A DNA stretch of 64,000 nt from UTCFX2 sp002050125 (GTDB taxonomy: Bacteria > Chloroflexota > Anaerolineae > Anaerolineales > UBA4823): positions 434,001-498,000 of the forward strand of contig JAOSJQ010000001.1 in assembly GCA_027494035.1 (NCBI GenBank). Direction: 5' to 3'. The position numbers and the translations under genes were made by a program. Shown in pieces: positions 46,350-55,523 of this stretch (its first letter is position 1; each line of letters begins with the position of its first letter). The notes beneath the pieces are model-generated. The model searched no databases, was not told the origin of the DNA, and saw only the letters and a list, made by a program, of their open reading frames with translations.

Positions 46350-47093
46350 CTGAAACGCGGCGAACTCATCTGGGCGGTTATCGGGCTGCTGCTGGTCTGG
46401 CAGGTCTCAGCTATGCTGTTGAACTTACCGATCCTGCCCGCCCCCTTGACGGTGGGGCAGACCTTCGTTCAGGAACTGGTGCGCGGCAAGCTCCTGGAGC
46501 ACCTGCTTGCCAGCCTGTGGCGCGTTGCTGCCAGCACCGTCCTGGCGGTGCTCACCGCGGCGCCCGCCGGGCTGCTGCTGGGTCAATCGGCGCGCCTGAA
46601 CCGCATTTTTTCGCCGCTGATCTACCTGCTTTACCCAGTGCCTAAAGTGGTGCTGGTACCGATCGTTCTGCTCTTTTTCGGCATCGGCGATTTTCCTAAA
46701 ATCATCATTATCTTCCTGGTGCTTTTCTTTCAGATCCTGGTGCTGGTGAGGGATCAGGCTGCGGCAATCCGACCGGAGCTCATCCAAAGCGTGCGCAGCC
46801 TGGGGGCTGGCAGGCGGGGTCTCTTCCGCTTCGTCTATCTGCCCGCCAGCCTGCCGGCGATCCTGACCGCGCTGCGCCAGTCGGTGGGAACGGCGGTGGC
46901 GGTGCTTTACGTGGCAGAGCTTTTTGCTACCCAGCGCGGGTTGGGATATTACATCTATCTGAACGGCAGCACGCTGTTCAACTATCCCGCCATGTACGCC
47001 GGGATCGTGGCGCTCAGCCTGATGGGGTTAGGTTTGTATTTCGGAGTGGACTGGTTGGAGCGCCGCCTATGCCCCTGGCAGACCGCCCATTGA
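46350..47093 (+). CDS. ABC transporter permease (SsuC/TauC-like), probable CTG start
   Basis: 247 residues, about six membrane helices. EAA loop RSLGAGRRGLFRFVYLPASLPAIL. The frame stays open upstream into the ATPase gene, but no ATG, GTG or TTG lies between 46188 and the first helix. GGGAGG (46339-46344) sits 5 nt before a CTG at 46350, giving LKRGELIWAVIGLLLVW, the expected N-terminus. A CTG start is therefore most likely; the alternative is an ATG at 46188 overlapping the ATPase by 149 bp. Last gene of the operon. Confidence 0.82.
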   Translation: MKRGELIWAVIGLLLVWQVSAMLLNLPILPAPLTVGQTFVQELVRGKLLEHLLASLWRVAASTVLAVLTAAPAGLLLGQSARLNRIFSPLIYLLYPVPKVVLVPIVLLFFGIGDFPKIIIIFLVLFFQILVLVRDQAAAIRPELIQSVRSLGAGRRGLFRFVYLPASLPAILTALRQSVGTAVAVLYVAELFATQRGLGYYIYLNGSTLFNYPAMYAGIVALSLMGLGLYFGVDWLERRLCPWQTAH

Positions 47094-47124
47094 TGCAGCA
47101 GAAGCGAAAAGATAATCTCACAAA

Positions 47125-48036
47125 CTATAATAATGAGGAAACCACCAATCCAAGCGAATACAACAACCCAAAGACCAGCGTCAGCCGACCCGTGCCCGCC
47201 AGCGCCTGGTTCAGCGGGCGACCTTCAAGCTCCCACACCATGCGGTTCTGTTGCAACGCCAGCGGCAGCGAAAACCAGACTGCCAGGATCCACAGCGGCA
47301 TGATCCAAAAAACCCACATCAACACCGGAACTAGATAAGCCGCCGCGAGGCAGAGGCTGTATTCGAACCGCGCTCCCTGCGGTCCAAGCTGCACCGCCAG
47401 GGTGCGTTTGCCGGTTGCGCGGTCGGTTGGAATATCCCGCAGGTTGTTGACCACCAAGATCGCGGTGATCAAAAAACCAGCCGGCAGCGAGGACCAAATC
47501 GCAATCGCATCGATCGAATGCGCCTGGACGAAATACGTCCCACAGACCGCCACCGGACCAAAAAACAGAAATACGACCAGATCGCCTAGCCCGTAATAGC
47601 CAAACGGCAGCGGGCCGCCGGAATACGCCACTGCAGCCGCGATCGACGCCAAACCGATCACCAGCACCAGCGGTCCAGCGACCGCGTAAAGATAGACGCC
47701 GAGCAGCGCCGCCAGGGTGAAAACGACCCAGGTCCCGACCAGCACCTGGCGCGGGCTCAACAGCCCGGATTGGGTCACCCTCACCGGTCCCAACCGCTCT
47801 TTGGTGTCAGCGCCGCGATAGTAATCGAAGACATCATTCGCCAGATTTGCGCCAATCTGCAGCAGCAGCGCCCCCAGCAGACACGCCAGCGCCGGACCGA
47901 AAGCGAACTTCCCTGCCCAAAACGCCGCGGCAGAACCGATGATCGCCGTAGCCGCCGCGGCGGGCAGCGTCTTTGGGCGAATCGCCATAGTCCATATCTG
48001 GAGCGGGCTGAGGTCGGGTTTGGAACGCTTCGGCAT
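47125..48036 (-). CDS. menA: 1,4-dihydroxy-2-naphthoate polyprenyltransferase
   Basis: 303 residues, UbiA family, about eight membrane helices. Two aspartate motifs bind the Mg-prenyl diphosphate: NLANDVFDYYRGAD and NNLRDIPTDRATGKRTLA. The naphthoate is prenylated to demethylmenaquinone, consistent with the menaquinol-using enzymes in the window (PyrD, bc complex). ATG 48036 is chosen because a TTGACG-17-TAGGAT promoter lies immediately upstream, which excludes the TTG further upstream at 48075. Confidence 0.9.
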   Translation of the reverse strand: MPKRSKPDLSPLQIWTMAIRPKTLPAAAATAIIGSAAAFWAGKFAFGPALACLLGALLLQIGANLANDVFDYYRGADTKERLGPVRVTQSGLLSPRQVLVGTWVVFTLAALLGVYLYAVAGPLVLVIGLASIAAAVAYSGGPLPFGYYGLGDLVVFLFFGPVAVCGTYFVQAHSIDAIAIWSSLPAGFLITAILVVNNLRDIPTDRATGKRTLAVQLGPQGARFEYSLCLAAAYLVPVLMWVFWIMPLWILAVWFSLPLALQQNRMVWELEGRPLNQALAGTGRLTLVFGLLYSLGLVVSSLL

Positions 48037-48046
48037 AGCTGCCGAA

Positions 48047-48075
48047 ATCCTAACCGCGAGTTTAACGTTCGTCAA
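48047..48075 (-). promoter_or_regulatory. Promoter of menA close to the start codon
   Basis: Minus strand TTGACG (48075-48070), 17-nt spacer, TAGGAT (48052-48047); only 10 nt separate the -10 from the ATG at 48036, so the leader is absent or very short. Confidence 0.65.
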
Positions 48076-48281
48076 GATGGAAGGCGCGCTTCACAGGAAT
48101 TTGCTTCAGGATTTGCTTAAAGCCTAAGCCTGCCAAGTATAGACAGGACCGCCTGCAAAGAACCCCAGCGTGGGACAATTGACTGTTCACAATCCGGCTA
48201 ACCCGATGAGTTTGGGCTCGCATATTAATAAGAGTTTATTTATATTCCACCCCGCACGCCAAAAGCCGGCAAGAAATACGC

Positions 48282-48287
48282 TATAAT
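48282..48287 (+). promoter_or_regulatory. -10 box 6 nt before the L,D-transpeptidase start (leaderless)
   Basis: TATAAT at 48282-48287 with ATG at 48294. No Shine-Dalgarno and no recognisable -35. The 48076-48281 stretch upstream holds no other gene that I can see. Confidence 0.65.
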
Positions 48288-48293
48288 GCCCCG

Positions 48294-49493
48294 ATGATCT
48301 TCAAAAGCCCAACCACCAAGCTGGCTCTGTGCGCCTTCTCGCTGTTATTGCTCTCCGGCAGCCTGGCTCGACCCGTCGAGGTCCAAGCAGCCAGGCTCGC
48401 TGCCCCGGCTGCCGCCCCGCAGGTGTTGTGTCTGCCGGGGATTTACGCTTACGATCCAGGCAACTGCCTCCCGTCCGGTCCCTCCGCCTATCTGACGCAG
48501 ATGGCGCAGAAAGGCTTGACCTTTCCCGTCCCGCCGTTCGCCTACACGCCAGTCGATCCGGCGCTTGGCGCGGTGAGCACCTACTACGGCGAGGTCGTCA
48601 ACATGCCTGCCCCGGTTTTTGGTTCGATCGATGACGCGATCAAAGGCAACAAACGCGGCGCAGTCGAAACGCTCAACGGGCAGTTTGTCTATATCTCCTA
48701 CTCCAATCTGCAGGAGACCGGCGGCAAGAAGCTTTACGAAATCCGCCCCGGGGCATTCCTGACCGGCAACTACATCTCACGGCTCGGAGCGCTGCCCCCA
48801 TCGCGCGGCATCACCTTCTCTAGCACCCCGGTAACGCCGTTTGGCTGGGTGCTCACCTATTTCTCGCCAACGCTGCAAATCGAAGTGCACCGCACTCCAG
48901 GCGGCGAGCCGACCGGCAGGCTGCTGAGCCTGTATGATATCGTCCAGGTATTCGGGGAAGAAAAAATCGGCGACGAAAGCTGGTACATGATCGGTCCGGA
49001 TGAGTGGGTGCAAGGCAAGTACATCGCCCGGGTGCTGCCAAACCCCACCCCGCCGGAAGGCGTCCCGAGCGACCGCTGGATCGAGGTCAACCTATACGAA
49101 CAGACGCTGGCGGTCTATGACAACCGCCAGATGGTCTTCGCCACGCTGATCGCCAGCGGCGCCGAGCCATTCTGGACCCAACCCGGGGCATTTCAGATCT
49201 ACCAGACCTACGACATGGGACCCATGACCGGGACTTTCGAGGCTGACCGTTCGGATGCTTATTACCTCGAAGACGTGCCCTTTATTTTGTACTACGACGA
49301 TGCGTACGCGCTGCATGGAGCGTATTGGCGCGCCAAGATGGGCTTTCCTCAGTCGCACGGCTGCGTCAATCTGACCGTAGGCGATGCACACTGGGTGTAT
49401 AACTGGGCTGCAGTCGGCGATTGGGTGTACATTTGGGACCCCTCCGGTCAGACGCCCACCGATCCCGCATTGTATAAGGGCGGGGGATACTAA
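48294..49493 (+). CDS. L,D-transpeptidase (YkuD) with N-terminal exported domain
   Basis: 399 residues. Signal peptide (about 1-33), an SH3-like/unknown middle region (about 95-245) and a C-terminal YkuD domain (about 265-385). Active-site motif SHGCVNL with Cys357 and the upstream ALHGAYW. It would cross-link peptidoglycan 3-3 or attach proteins outside the membrane. Motif and cysteine are intact. It is 9 bp before the S41 peptidase and both may be expressed together. Confidence 0.92.
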   Translation: MIFKSPTTKLALCAFSLLLLSGSLARPVEVQAARLAAPAAAPQVLCLPGIYAYDPGNCLPSGPSAYLTQMAQKGLTFPVPPFAYTPVDPALGAVSTYYGEVVNMPAPVFGSIDDAIKGNKRGAVETLNGQFVYISYSNLQETGGKKLYEIRPGAFLTGNYISRLGALPPSRGITFSSTPVTPFGWVLTYFSPTLQIEVHRTPGGEPTGRLLSLYDIVQVFGEEKIGDESWYMIGPDEWVQGKYIARVLPNPTPPEGVPSDRWIEVNLYEQTLAVYDNRQMVFATLIASGAEPFWTQPGAFQIYQTYDMGPMTGTFEADRSDAYYLEDVPFILYYDDAYALHGAYWRAKMGFPQSHGCVNLTVGDAHWVYNWAAVGDWVYIWDPSGQTPTDPALYKGGGY

Positions 49494-49502
49494 AGCAGCC
49501 CC

Positions 49503-50905
49503 ATGCATCTCAAAAAAACGGCGTTAATCGTCGTCCTTGCGTTGATTCTCGCTTCGCTGGCTTGCTCAATGGGCGGTCTCCTGGCGCGGACCGAGCCGAC
49601 TACGGCGCCGGCGCTGCAAGCCAGCGACACACCCCCGCTGCCGACCGAGCCGCCCGCTCCAACTGCGCCGCCAACTGAGACTGCCACCCTCCCGCCTCCA
49701 ACGCCGAGCGAGAGACCCGCGCCAACCATCTTCCCCACCGCGGCGGGACCGCGCCCCAGCCCATCGCCGCTTCACTTTCAGATCTTTGACGAAGTCTGGG
49801 GGGCAGTCAACGCCAATTACCTGTACCCCGACTTCAATGGACTTGACTGGAACGCGGTGCGCGCTCAAGCGCTGCAGCGCATCGAAGCCGGGATGACCGA
49901 TCCCGAATTCTACGCCATGCTGTCCGAGATGATTTACAGCCTCGGGGACGAGCACTCGACTTTCTTCAGCCCCGAAGAGACCCGCCAGCTTGACGCCGAA
50001 TTTGCCGGAGAATATGAGTACGTCGGCATCGGGGTCATCCATACGCCAATCCCAGAGCGCGGTTTGCTTTCTATTGTGATCGTGTTTCCGGGCAGCCCGG
50101 CGGAGCAAGCCGGGTTGAAACCTCACGACAACATCCTGGCAGTCGACGGCGCGCCGATTTTCGACGAACAGGGGAACCGCCGCGATTTGCTGCGCGGTCC
50201 CGCAGGCACAACCATTGTTGTCACGGTGCAGACCCCCGGGCAGGACGCCCGCCAGGTGACTATCACGCGCGCCGGTTGTGCTCGAGATGCCGGTTCCCCA
50301 CCAGGTCGTCTTGACGCCCGCGGGCAAACGCATCGGCTACGTGCTGATCCCCACGTTCAACGAAAATTCTATTGATAAAAAGATCGCCCAGGCAATTCAG
50401 GAACTCTCGCAGGAAGCTCCGCTCGATGGGCTGATCCTGGATAACCGGCACAACGGCGGCGGGCAAAGCGAGATCATGCTCAACACCCTCGCCAATTTCG
50501 TCAACGGCGATGTCGGTTACTTTGTCCAGCACGGCACGGAAGACAAGATCCAGGTGCAGGGGGTGGATCTGGCTGGTTCGCAGAGCCTGTCCCTGGTCGT
50601 GCTCGTTGGCGATGGAACCGTGAGTTTCGGCGAGGTCTTTGCCGGGATCTTGCAGGACCTCAGCCGGGCAACGATCATCGGGAGCCAGACGAATGGGAAT
50701 ACGGAACTGATGCGCGTGTTCGATTTTTTCCGATGGCTCGCGCGCCTGGATCGCCACTGCCGCCTTCCGCCCCTATTTACATCCAGATCAGGATTGGGAA
50801 GCGACCGGGATCATCCCGGATATTCCAGCTGCCGGCAACTGGGACGAGACCACCTTCAACACCGATCCGGTGATCCAGGCAGCGCTCAAATTCTTTGGGG
50901 GTTGA
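49503..50905 (+). CDS. S41 family (C-terminal processing-like) peptidase lipoprotein, two frame breaks
   Basis: About 466 residues over three frames. N-terminal lipoprotein-like signal (ILASLA-C), Pro/Thr linker (to about 90), S41 N-domain (LYPDFNGLDW), PDZ-like domain (GIGVIHTP...GSPAEQAGLKPHDNIL) and a catalytic domain. The first break is near 50268-50278; the second is at T6 (50724-50729). Frames join as RIGYVLIPTF...GDGTVSFGEVFAGIL with the nucleophile Ser, then FDFSDGSRAWIATAAFRPYLHPD...ALKFFGG. The usual catalytic Lys (GKTYGKG) is replaced by SQTNGNTE, so activity may depend on a different mechanism or be lost. Breaks look like indel errors. Confidence 0.82.
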
Positions 50906-51010
50906 AGCGCCGGCTGATTTACAATTCGCCTGCCAGTTTGTGGTAAACTGATTCCGGTAGATCAATCAAACTCTGCAAATAAATAAAACACACAGCGGCG
51001 GAGGGTTGCA

Positions 51011-53053
51011 ATGCTCACATGGCCGGAAAAAGTCCTATTCGTCCTGGCTTTCCTGGGGGCGCTTGTTCTGGTTTATCGCGCCGTAGAGCGGATCGTGCGC
51101 ATCATCGGGCGCGGTCATAGCCGCCCCGACTGGCAACTCGGTCTCAAGCGCCTGGGCGGGGTGATCGTAAAAGTGGGCGCCCTCTTGCCCACTTTCAAAA
51201 CCCGTTTTTGGGCAAGCTTCTTTCATGCGCTGATCGCCTGGGGGTTTTTGTTCTATTTGCTGGTCAACCTGGGCGATGTGCTGGAAGGCTTCATCCCCGG
51301 TTATCATTTCCTCGGCACCGGCGCGCTCGCCGGGGTCTACCGCCTGCTGGCTGACCTGCTCAGCGTCGGCGTGCTGCTGGGCATGAGCGTCATGCTGATC
51401 CGGCGCTTCGTTCTGCGCCCCGCCGAGTTGAACTCCCGCGAGGAGATCCATTTCCATCCAAAAGCGCGCTTCGGCATCCGCCGCGATTCGCTCATCGTTG
51501 GCGCGTTTATCCTGGTGCACGTCGGGGCGCGCTTCCTGGGGGCATCGTTCAAGCTCGCTATCCCAGCCGGCTTTTTCTCCGGCGGCGTCAACGCGCTGCC
51601 GCACGTCGATCCCTGGCAGCCGTTCGCGTCGCTGGTCAGCAGTTTGTGGGACGGGTGGAGCCCCTCCGCCCTGATCGTCGCTGAGCATCTCACGTTTTGG
51701 CTGGCGCTTGGCACGATCCTGCTGTTTCTGCCGTATTTTCTGTATTCCAAACACATCCACCTGTTTTTCACGCCGGTTAATTTCCTACTCAAACCCGAGC
51801 GCCGCTCTATGGGCGAGCTGGAGCGGCTGAATTTCGACGACGAGAGCATAGAACAGTTTGGCGCCACCCGCCTCGAAGACCTGGGCTGGGAACAGTTGAC
51901 CGATGCCTTTGCCTGCATCATGTGCTATCGCTGCCAGCAAGTCTGCCCGGCGTACACCACCGGCAAGGTGCTTTCGCCAGCCGCCCTGGAAATTAACAAG
52001 CGCTACTTTATTAACTACGAGGGCGCCCGGCTCGCCAGCGGCGCAGCGAGCAGCCAGACCCTGATCGAATTCGCCATCCCGGAGGAGGCGGTCTGGGGCT
52101 GCACTGCTTGCGGAGCGTGTATCGAGATCTGCCCGGTCAACAACGAGCCGATGCGCGACATCCTGGACGTCCGCCGCGCGTTGGTGCTGATGGACAACAG
52201 CTTCCCCGAGCAGCTTCAAACGGCTTTCAAAGGCATGGAGCGCAACCTGAACCCCTGGAACGTCCCTCAAGCAGAGCGGTTGAAGTGGGCTGAAGGCTTG
52301 CCAGTGCCTACCATCGAACAGCAGCCCGAGCCGGAGATCCTCTGGTGGGTGGGCTGCGCCCCTGCCACGGACGAGCGCGCCAAAAAGAGCGCCCGGGCTT
52401 TTGCGGAAATCCTCAACGCCGCCGGGGTAAAGTACGCGGTGCTGGGCAAAAACGAGCAATGCACCGGCGATCCCGCCCGCCGGGCGGGCAACGAATTTCT
52501 GTTCAACGAGCTCGCCAGCGCTAACGTGGAGCTGCTCAACGAAGTGGCGCCGCCCCGCATCGTCACCACCTGCCCGCACTGTCTACACACGATCAAGAAC
52601 GAATACCCGGCTTTCGGCGGCAATTACGCGGTGATCCACCACACCCAGCTCATCAACGAGCTGGTCGCCGCCGGTCAACTCAAGCTGTCGGCGGAGGGTC
52701 TGCAAAAGCTGACCTTCCACGACCCGTGCTACCTGGGGCGCCAGAACGGCGTGTTCGAGGCGCCGCGCCGCGCGCTGCTCAACGCCGGGGCGCAGCTCAT
52801 CGAGATGAAGTGGCACGGACCCCAATCCTTCTGTTGCGGCGCAGGCGGGGCGCAGATGTGGAAAGAAGAGCAGCCCGGCAGCGAGCGGATGAACGCCAAC
52901 CGCTTCCGCGAAGCTCTGGACACCGGCGCAGCCGCGCTGGCGGTCGGCTGCCCCTTCTGCCTGACCATGCTGAACGATGCCCGCGCCGACGCAAACAGTG
53001 CGCTGCAGGTCAAAGACGTGGCGGAGATCGTGGCTGAAGCGCTCGAAAAATGA
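51011..53053 (+). CDS. HdrD/GlpC-like iron-sulfur oxidoreductase fused to a NarI-like membrane domain
   Basis: 680 residues. N-terminal part (about 1-260) has about six membrane helices with conserved His that could carry b-haem, as in NarI/DsrM. Then come two [4Fe-4S] motifs, CIMCYRCQQVCP (about 302-313) and CTACGACIEICP (about 364-375), and two CCG-type domains with TCPHCLHTIKNEYP, FHDPCYLGR, FCCGAGGAQMW and VGCPFCLTML. This architecture suits electron transfer between a cytosolic thiol or flavoprotein (such as ETF) and the quinone pool. No EtfAB gene is adjacent. The partner is not identified. Confidence 0.88.
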   Translation: MLTWPEKVLFVLAFLGALVLVYRAVERIVRIIGRGHSRPDWQLGLKRLGGVIVKVGALLPTFKTRFWASFFHALIAWGFLFYLLVNLGDVLEGFIPGYHFLGTGALAGVYRLLADLLSVGVLLGMSVMLIRRFVLRPAELNSREEIHFHPKARFGIRRDSLIVGAFILVHVGARFLGASFKLAIPAGFFSGGVNALPHVDPWQPFASLVSSLWDGWSPSALIVAEHLTFWLALGTILLFLPYFLYSKHIHLFFTPVNFLLKPERRSMGELERLNFDDESIEQFGATRLEDLGWEQLTDAFACIMCYRCQQVCPAYTTGKVLSPAALEINKRYFINYEGARLASGAASSQTLIEFAIPEEAVWGCTACGACIEICPVNNEPMRDILDVRRALVLMDNSFPEQLQTAFKGMERNLNPWNVPQAERLKWAEGLPVPTIEQQPEPEILWWVGCAPATDERAKKSARAFAEILNAAGVKYAVLGKNEQCTGDPARRAGNEFLFNELASANVELLNEVAPPRIVTTCPHCLHTIKNEYPAFGGNYAVIHHTQLINELVAAGQLKLSAEGLQKLTFHDPCYLGRQNGVFEAPRRALLNAGAQLIEMKWHGPQSFCCGAGGAQMWKEEQPGSERMNANRFREALDTGAAALAVGCPFCLTMLNDARADANSALQVKDVAEIVAEALEK

Positions 53054-53161
53054 CGGTTTGCGGACGATTATGATAAAATTTCCCGACTATGGGGCGGCTG
53101 ATGAGCAGGCGGTCAGTCCGCCTGGGTAGTAATATTCTTGAACTATTTACAGGAGAGCGGA

Positions 53162-54191
53162 ATGACAGAAAAACTGAGTTTACTGGAGCGATTATCCAAG
53201 GGCGTCGTCCTGGGGGCTGAGGGATACGTCTTTGAGTTGGAACGGCGCGGCTACATTAAAGCCGGTCCTTATGTCCCCGAGGTTGTGTTGGATTACCCCG
53301 AGGCGGTGAAAGAACTGCACCGCGAGTTTCTGCTCGCCGGCGCCGAAGTGATGGTAGCCCTGACCTACTACGGCGACCGCGAGAAGATGAAGGTCGTCGG
53401 GCGCGAGGGCGATCTCGAAGCCCTGAACCGCCAGGCGGTGCGCTTGGCGCGCGAGGTCGCCGCTGAGGGAAACGCCCTGGTGGCAGGGAACATTGCCAAC
53501 ACCTGGGTCTATGACCATCACAACAAAGAAGCCACTTCAAAAAAAAGTGCGCCAAATCTATACCGAGCAGGTGGGATGGGCGGTGGATGAAGGCGCAGAT
53601 TTCATCATCGCCGAGACGATCGATTACCTGGGCGAAGGCTTGCTGGCGCTCGAAGTGATCAAGAAATTTGGGCTGCCCGCCATGATCACCTTTGGCGCCA
53701 CCCAGGACACGCTGCGCGACGGCGCGGGATTCGTAGAAGCCTGTAAGACCCTCGCCAGTGAGGGAGCGGACGTCGTCGGGCTGAACTGCTCGCGCGGTCC
53801 CGCAACCATGCTGCCGCTGCTCAAAGCCATCCGCCAGGAGGTGAGCAATTACGTAGCTGCTCAGCCGGTGCCTTATCACACTAACCCCGAACAGTTCGCC
53901 TTCCAACACCTGCGGCTGCCGGGGCGCGAACGCGGTTTCCCGATCGCCCTCGAGCCGTTCATGTGCGACCGGTTCGAGATGGCTGATTTTGCCAAACAGG
54001 CGCTGGAAATCGGCGTGAATTACATCGGCATCTGCTGCGGGGGCGCGCCGCACCACGTGCGCGCCATGGCTGAAGCGCTCGGGCGCACCCCGCCTGCCAG
54101 CCGCTATTCGCCCGACCTTGCGCTCCACCCGATGATCGGCGCGGATGTCAAGGATAAAGACCGCGAGTTTCTCGACTTCTGGAAAGATTGA
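53162..54191 (+). CDS. Homocysteine S-methyltransferase family protein, frame broken
   Basis: About 342 residues. Cys-based zinc site of the family: GLNCSRGP and ICCGGAP (Cys and CC). N-terminal LGAEGYVFELERRGYIKAGPYVPEVV matches BHMT/MetH N-domain proteins that transfer a methyl from betaine, S-methylmethionine or similar to homocysteine. The methyl donor is unknown. The break is at A8 (53539-53546); removing one A gives ATSKKVRQIYTEQVGWAVDEGAD. ATG 53162 has AGGAG about 8 nt upstream. Ends at a strong terminator. Confidence 0.9.
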
Positions 54192-54201
54192 TCGAACCCT
54201 G

Positions 54202-54238
54202 GACCTTTCGAGCTTTCAAATACTCGAAAGGTCTTTTT
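54202..54238 (+). terminator. Rho-independent terminator after the methyltransferase gene
   Basis: GACCTTTCGAG (54202-54212) pairs perfectly with CTCGAAAGGTC (54223-54233), followed by T5 (54234-54238). Confidence 0.93.
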
Positions 54239-54440
54239 CTAAAGACGCCTGGGGTCATGTCTCATGTCTATAAAGAGGCTCTGTGATGTCAGCGTGCGGG
54301 GGTTGAACCAAAATGAAGCGAGTTGGATAAGAAAAGTTGCTCCAACAATCCATAAAGAGATGAACCGAGGATGAAGAAACATTAACATTACCGTCAGAGC
54401 CATTGCCGTCGCAATCGGGAGTCTAGTTGCGGTTGGCGTC

Positions 54441-55469
54441 ATGCTCGGATTCTTTGCGATCATCCCCATCGAGGGCACGACCCTGGCAATGGATTGGAAG
54501 GGTTTGTGGGCGGGGATCAAAGATGGCGTCATACAATATGGAGATGCGCAAACCGGTCTACGCATCCCGCCCTGGAGCATCGTAGTTCTGCTGCCGCTGG
54601 GTTTTCTACCGTTCCGCCTCAGTTGGGGTTTGCTCGCGCTCGTTACCCTTGCAGTTCTGATCATCAGCGTCCCAGACGCCCCGAAAAGTCTGCGAATTTT
54701 CGCCATTTTCGCCCTGGCGACATCCTATCCAACACTCAGAACCATCGCGGACGGAAATCTAGAAGCGTTGGTGATTGTGGGAGCGCTGCTGCTCGTGTAC
54801 GGTTTTGACTATGGCAGCCCCGCCGCCGTGATCGCAGGCATCCTGCTCATTGCAACGAAAATTCAAGAAAGCTGGATCTTGTTGCTTATCCTGCCCTTTT
54901 TTATGTTTTCGCAGCTAGAAAAGCCGCAGAACGTTCGGGTGATCCTGGGGGTGCTTGCGATTGTGGCAGTCAGCCTATTTTGGAAAGGACGAGAATGGAT
55001 CGAGGCTGTTCTTGTCATAGAGCAACGCGGCAGCATTATGGACAGTTCGCTTTGGGCTTGCGCTTCGCGTTGGGGCGTCTCCTTTCCTCTCGCCGCGCTG
55101 GCTGGACTGGCGATATTTGGAGGTACGGTTGCAACCGGGCTGCGGAACCGCAACCACCTCTCCAATGAACTGATCGGATTCCTCATTGCAGCTTCGCTAC
55201 TGCTCGCCCCATATGCAGCTGGCAACAGTTACCTCACCCCGCTCGCTTTGGGGGTCGTCCCGCTCTTTCTGAATTCCCCCCTGCTTGGGCTGGCGTTGGT
55301 CCTTCTGGCAAACGCGCCTTACCTTGTGATCCACCAAAGAGAGCTGCTGTACTGGTGGAGCGCTGCATACTGGACACTGTTATTGCTATTGACCTGGGCG
55401 ATCTTGGGCATTGATTTATGGCAGCGACCGTGGCAGCCAAACGCAAGCGCGCCCCTGCCGCGCCGGTGA
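54441..55469 (+). CDS. Polytopic membrane protein (glycosyltransferase 87-like), N-terminus uncertain
   Basis: At least 342 residues with eight or nine membrane helices and no soluble domain. Features resemble polyprenol-phosphate-mannose-dependent GT87-type proteins (an early MDWKGLWAGIKDG loop with acidic residues and the RTIADGNLEALV loop), but this is a weak match. ATG 54441 sits within a hydrophobic stretch; a frame break near A3 at 54377-54379 would connect it to an upstream ATG (54371) with MKNINITVRAIAVAIG. The surrounding DNA has lower GC than average. No Shine-Dalgarno is visible. Downstream SNase gene is convergent. Confidence 0.6.
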   Translation: MLGFFAIIPIEGTTLAMDWKGLWAGIKDGVIQYGDAQTGLRIPPWSIVVLLPLGFLPFRLSWGLLALVTLAVLIISVPDAPKSLRIFAIFALATSYPTLRTIADGNLEALVIVGALLLVYGFDYGSPAAVIAGILLIATKIQESWILLLILPFFMFSQLEKPQNVRVILGVLAIVAVSLFWKGREWIEAVLVIEQRGSIMDSSLWACASRWGVSFPLAALAGLAIFGGTVATGLRNRNHLSNELIGFLIAASLLLAPYAAGNSYLTPLALGVVPLFLNSPLLGLALVLLANAPYLVIHQRELLYWWSAAYWTLLLLLTWAILGIDLWQRPWQPNASAPLPRR

Positions 55470-55523
55470 CGCCGCCGCTGTGGGTCAACTCGATAACGCT
55501 TGCCTAAGATCAGGGGAAATCAA

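Noticed and set aside
54192..54440. A gene in the AT-rich gap upstream of the 54441 membrane protein
   Set aside because: Only short frames with no start signal or conserved sequence.
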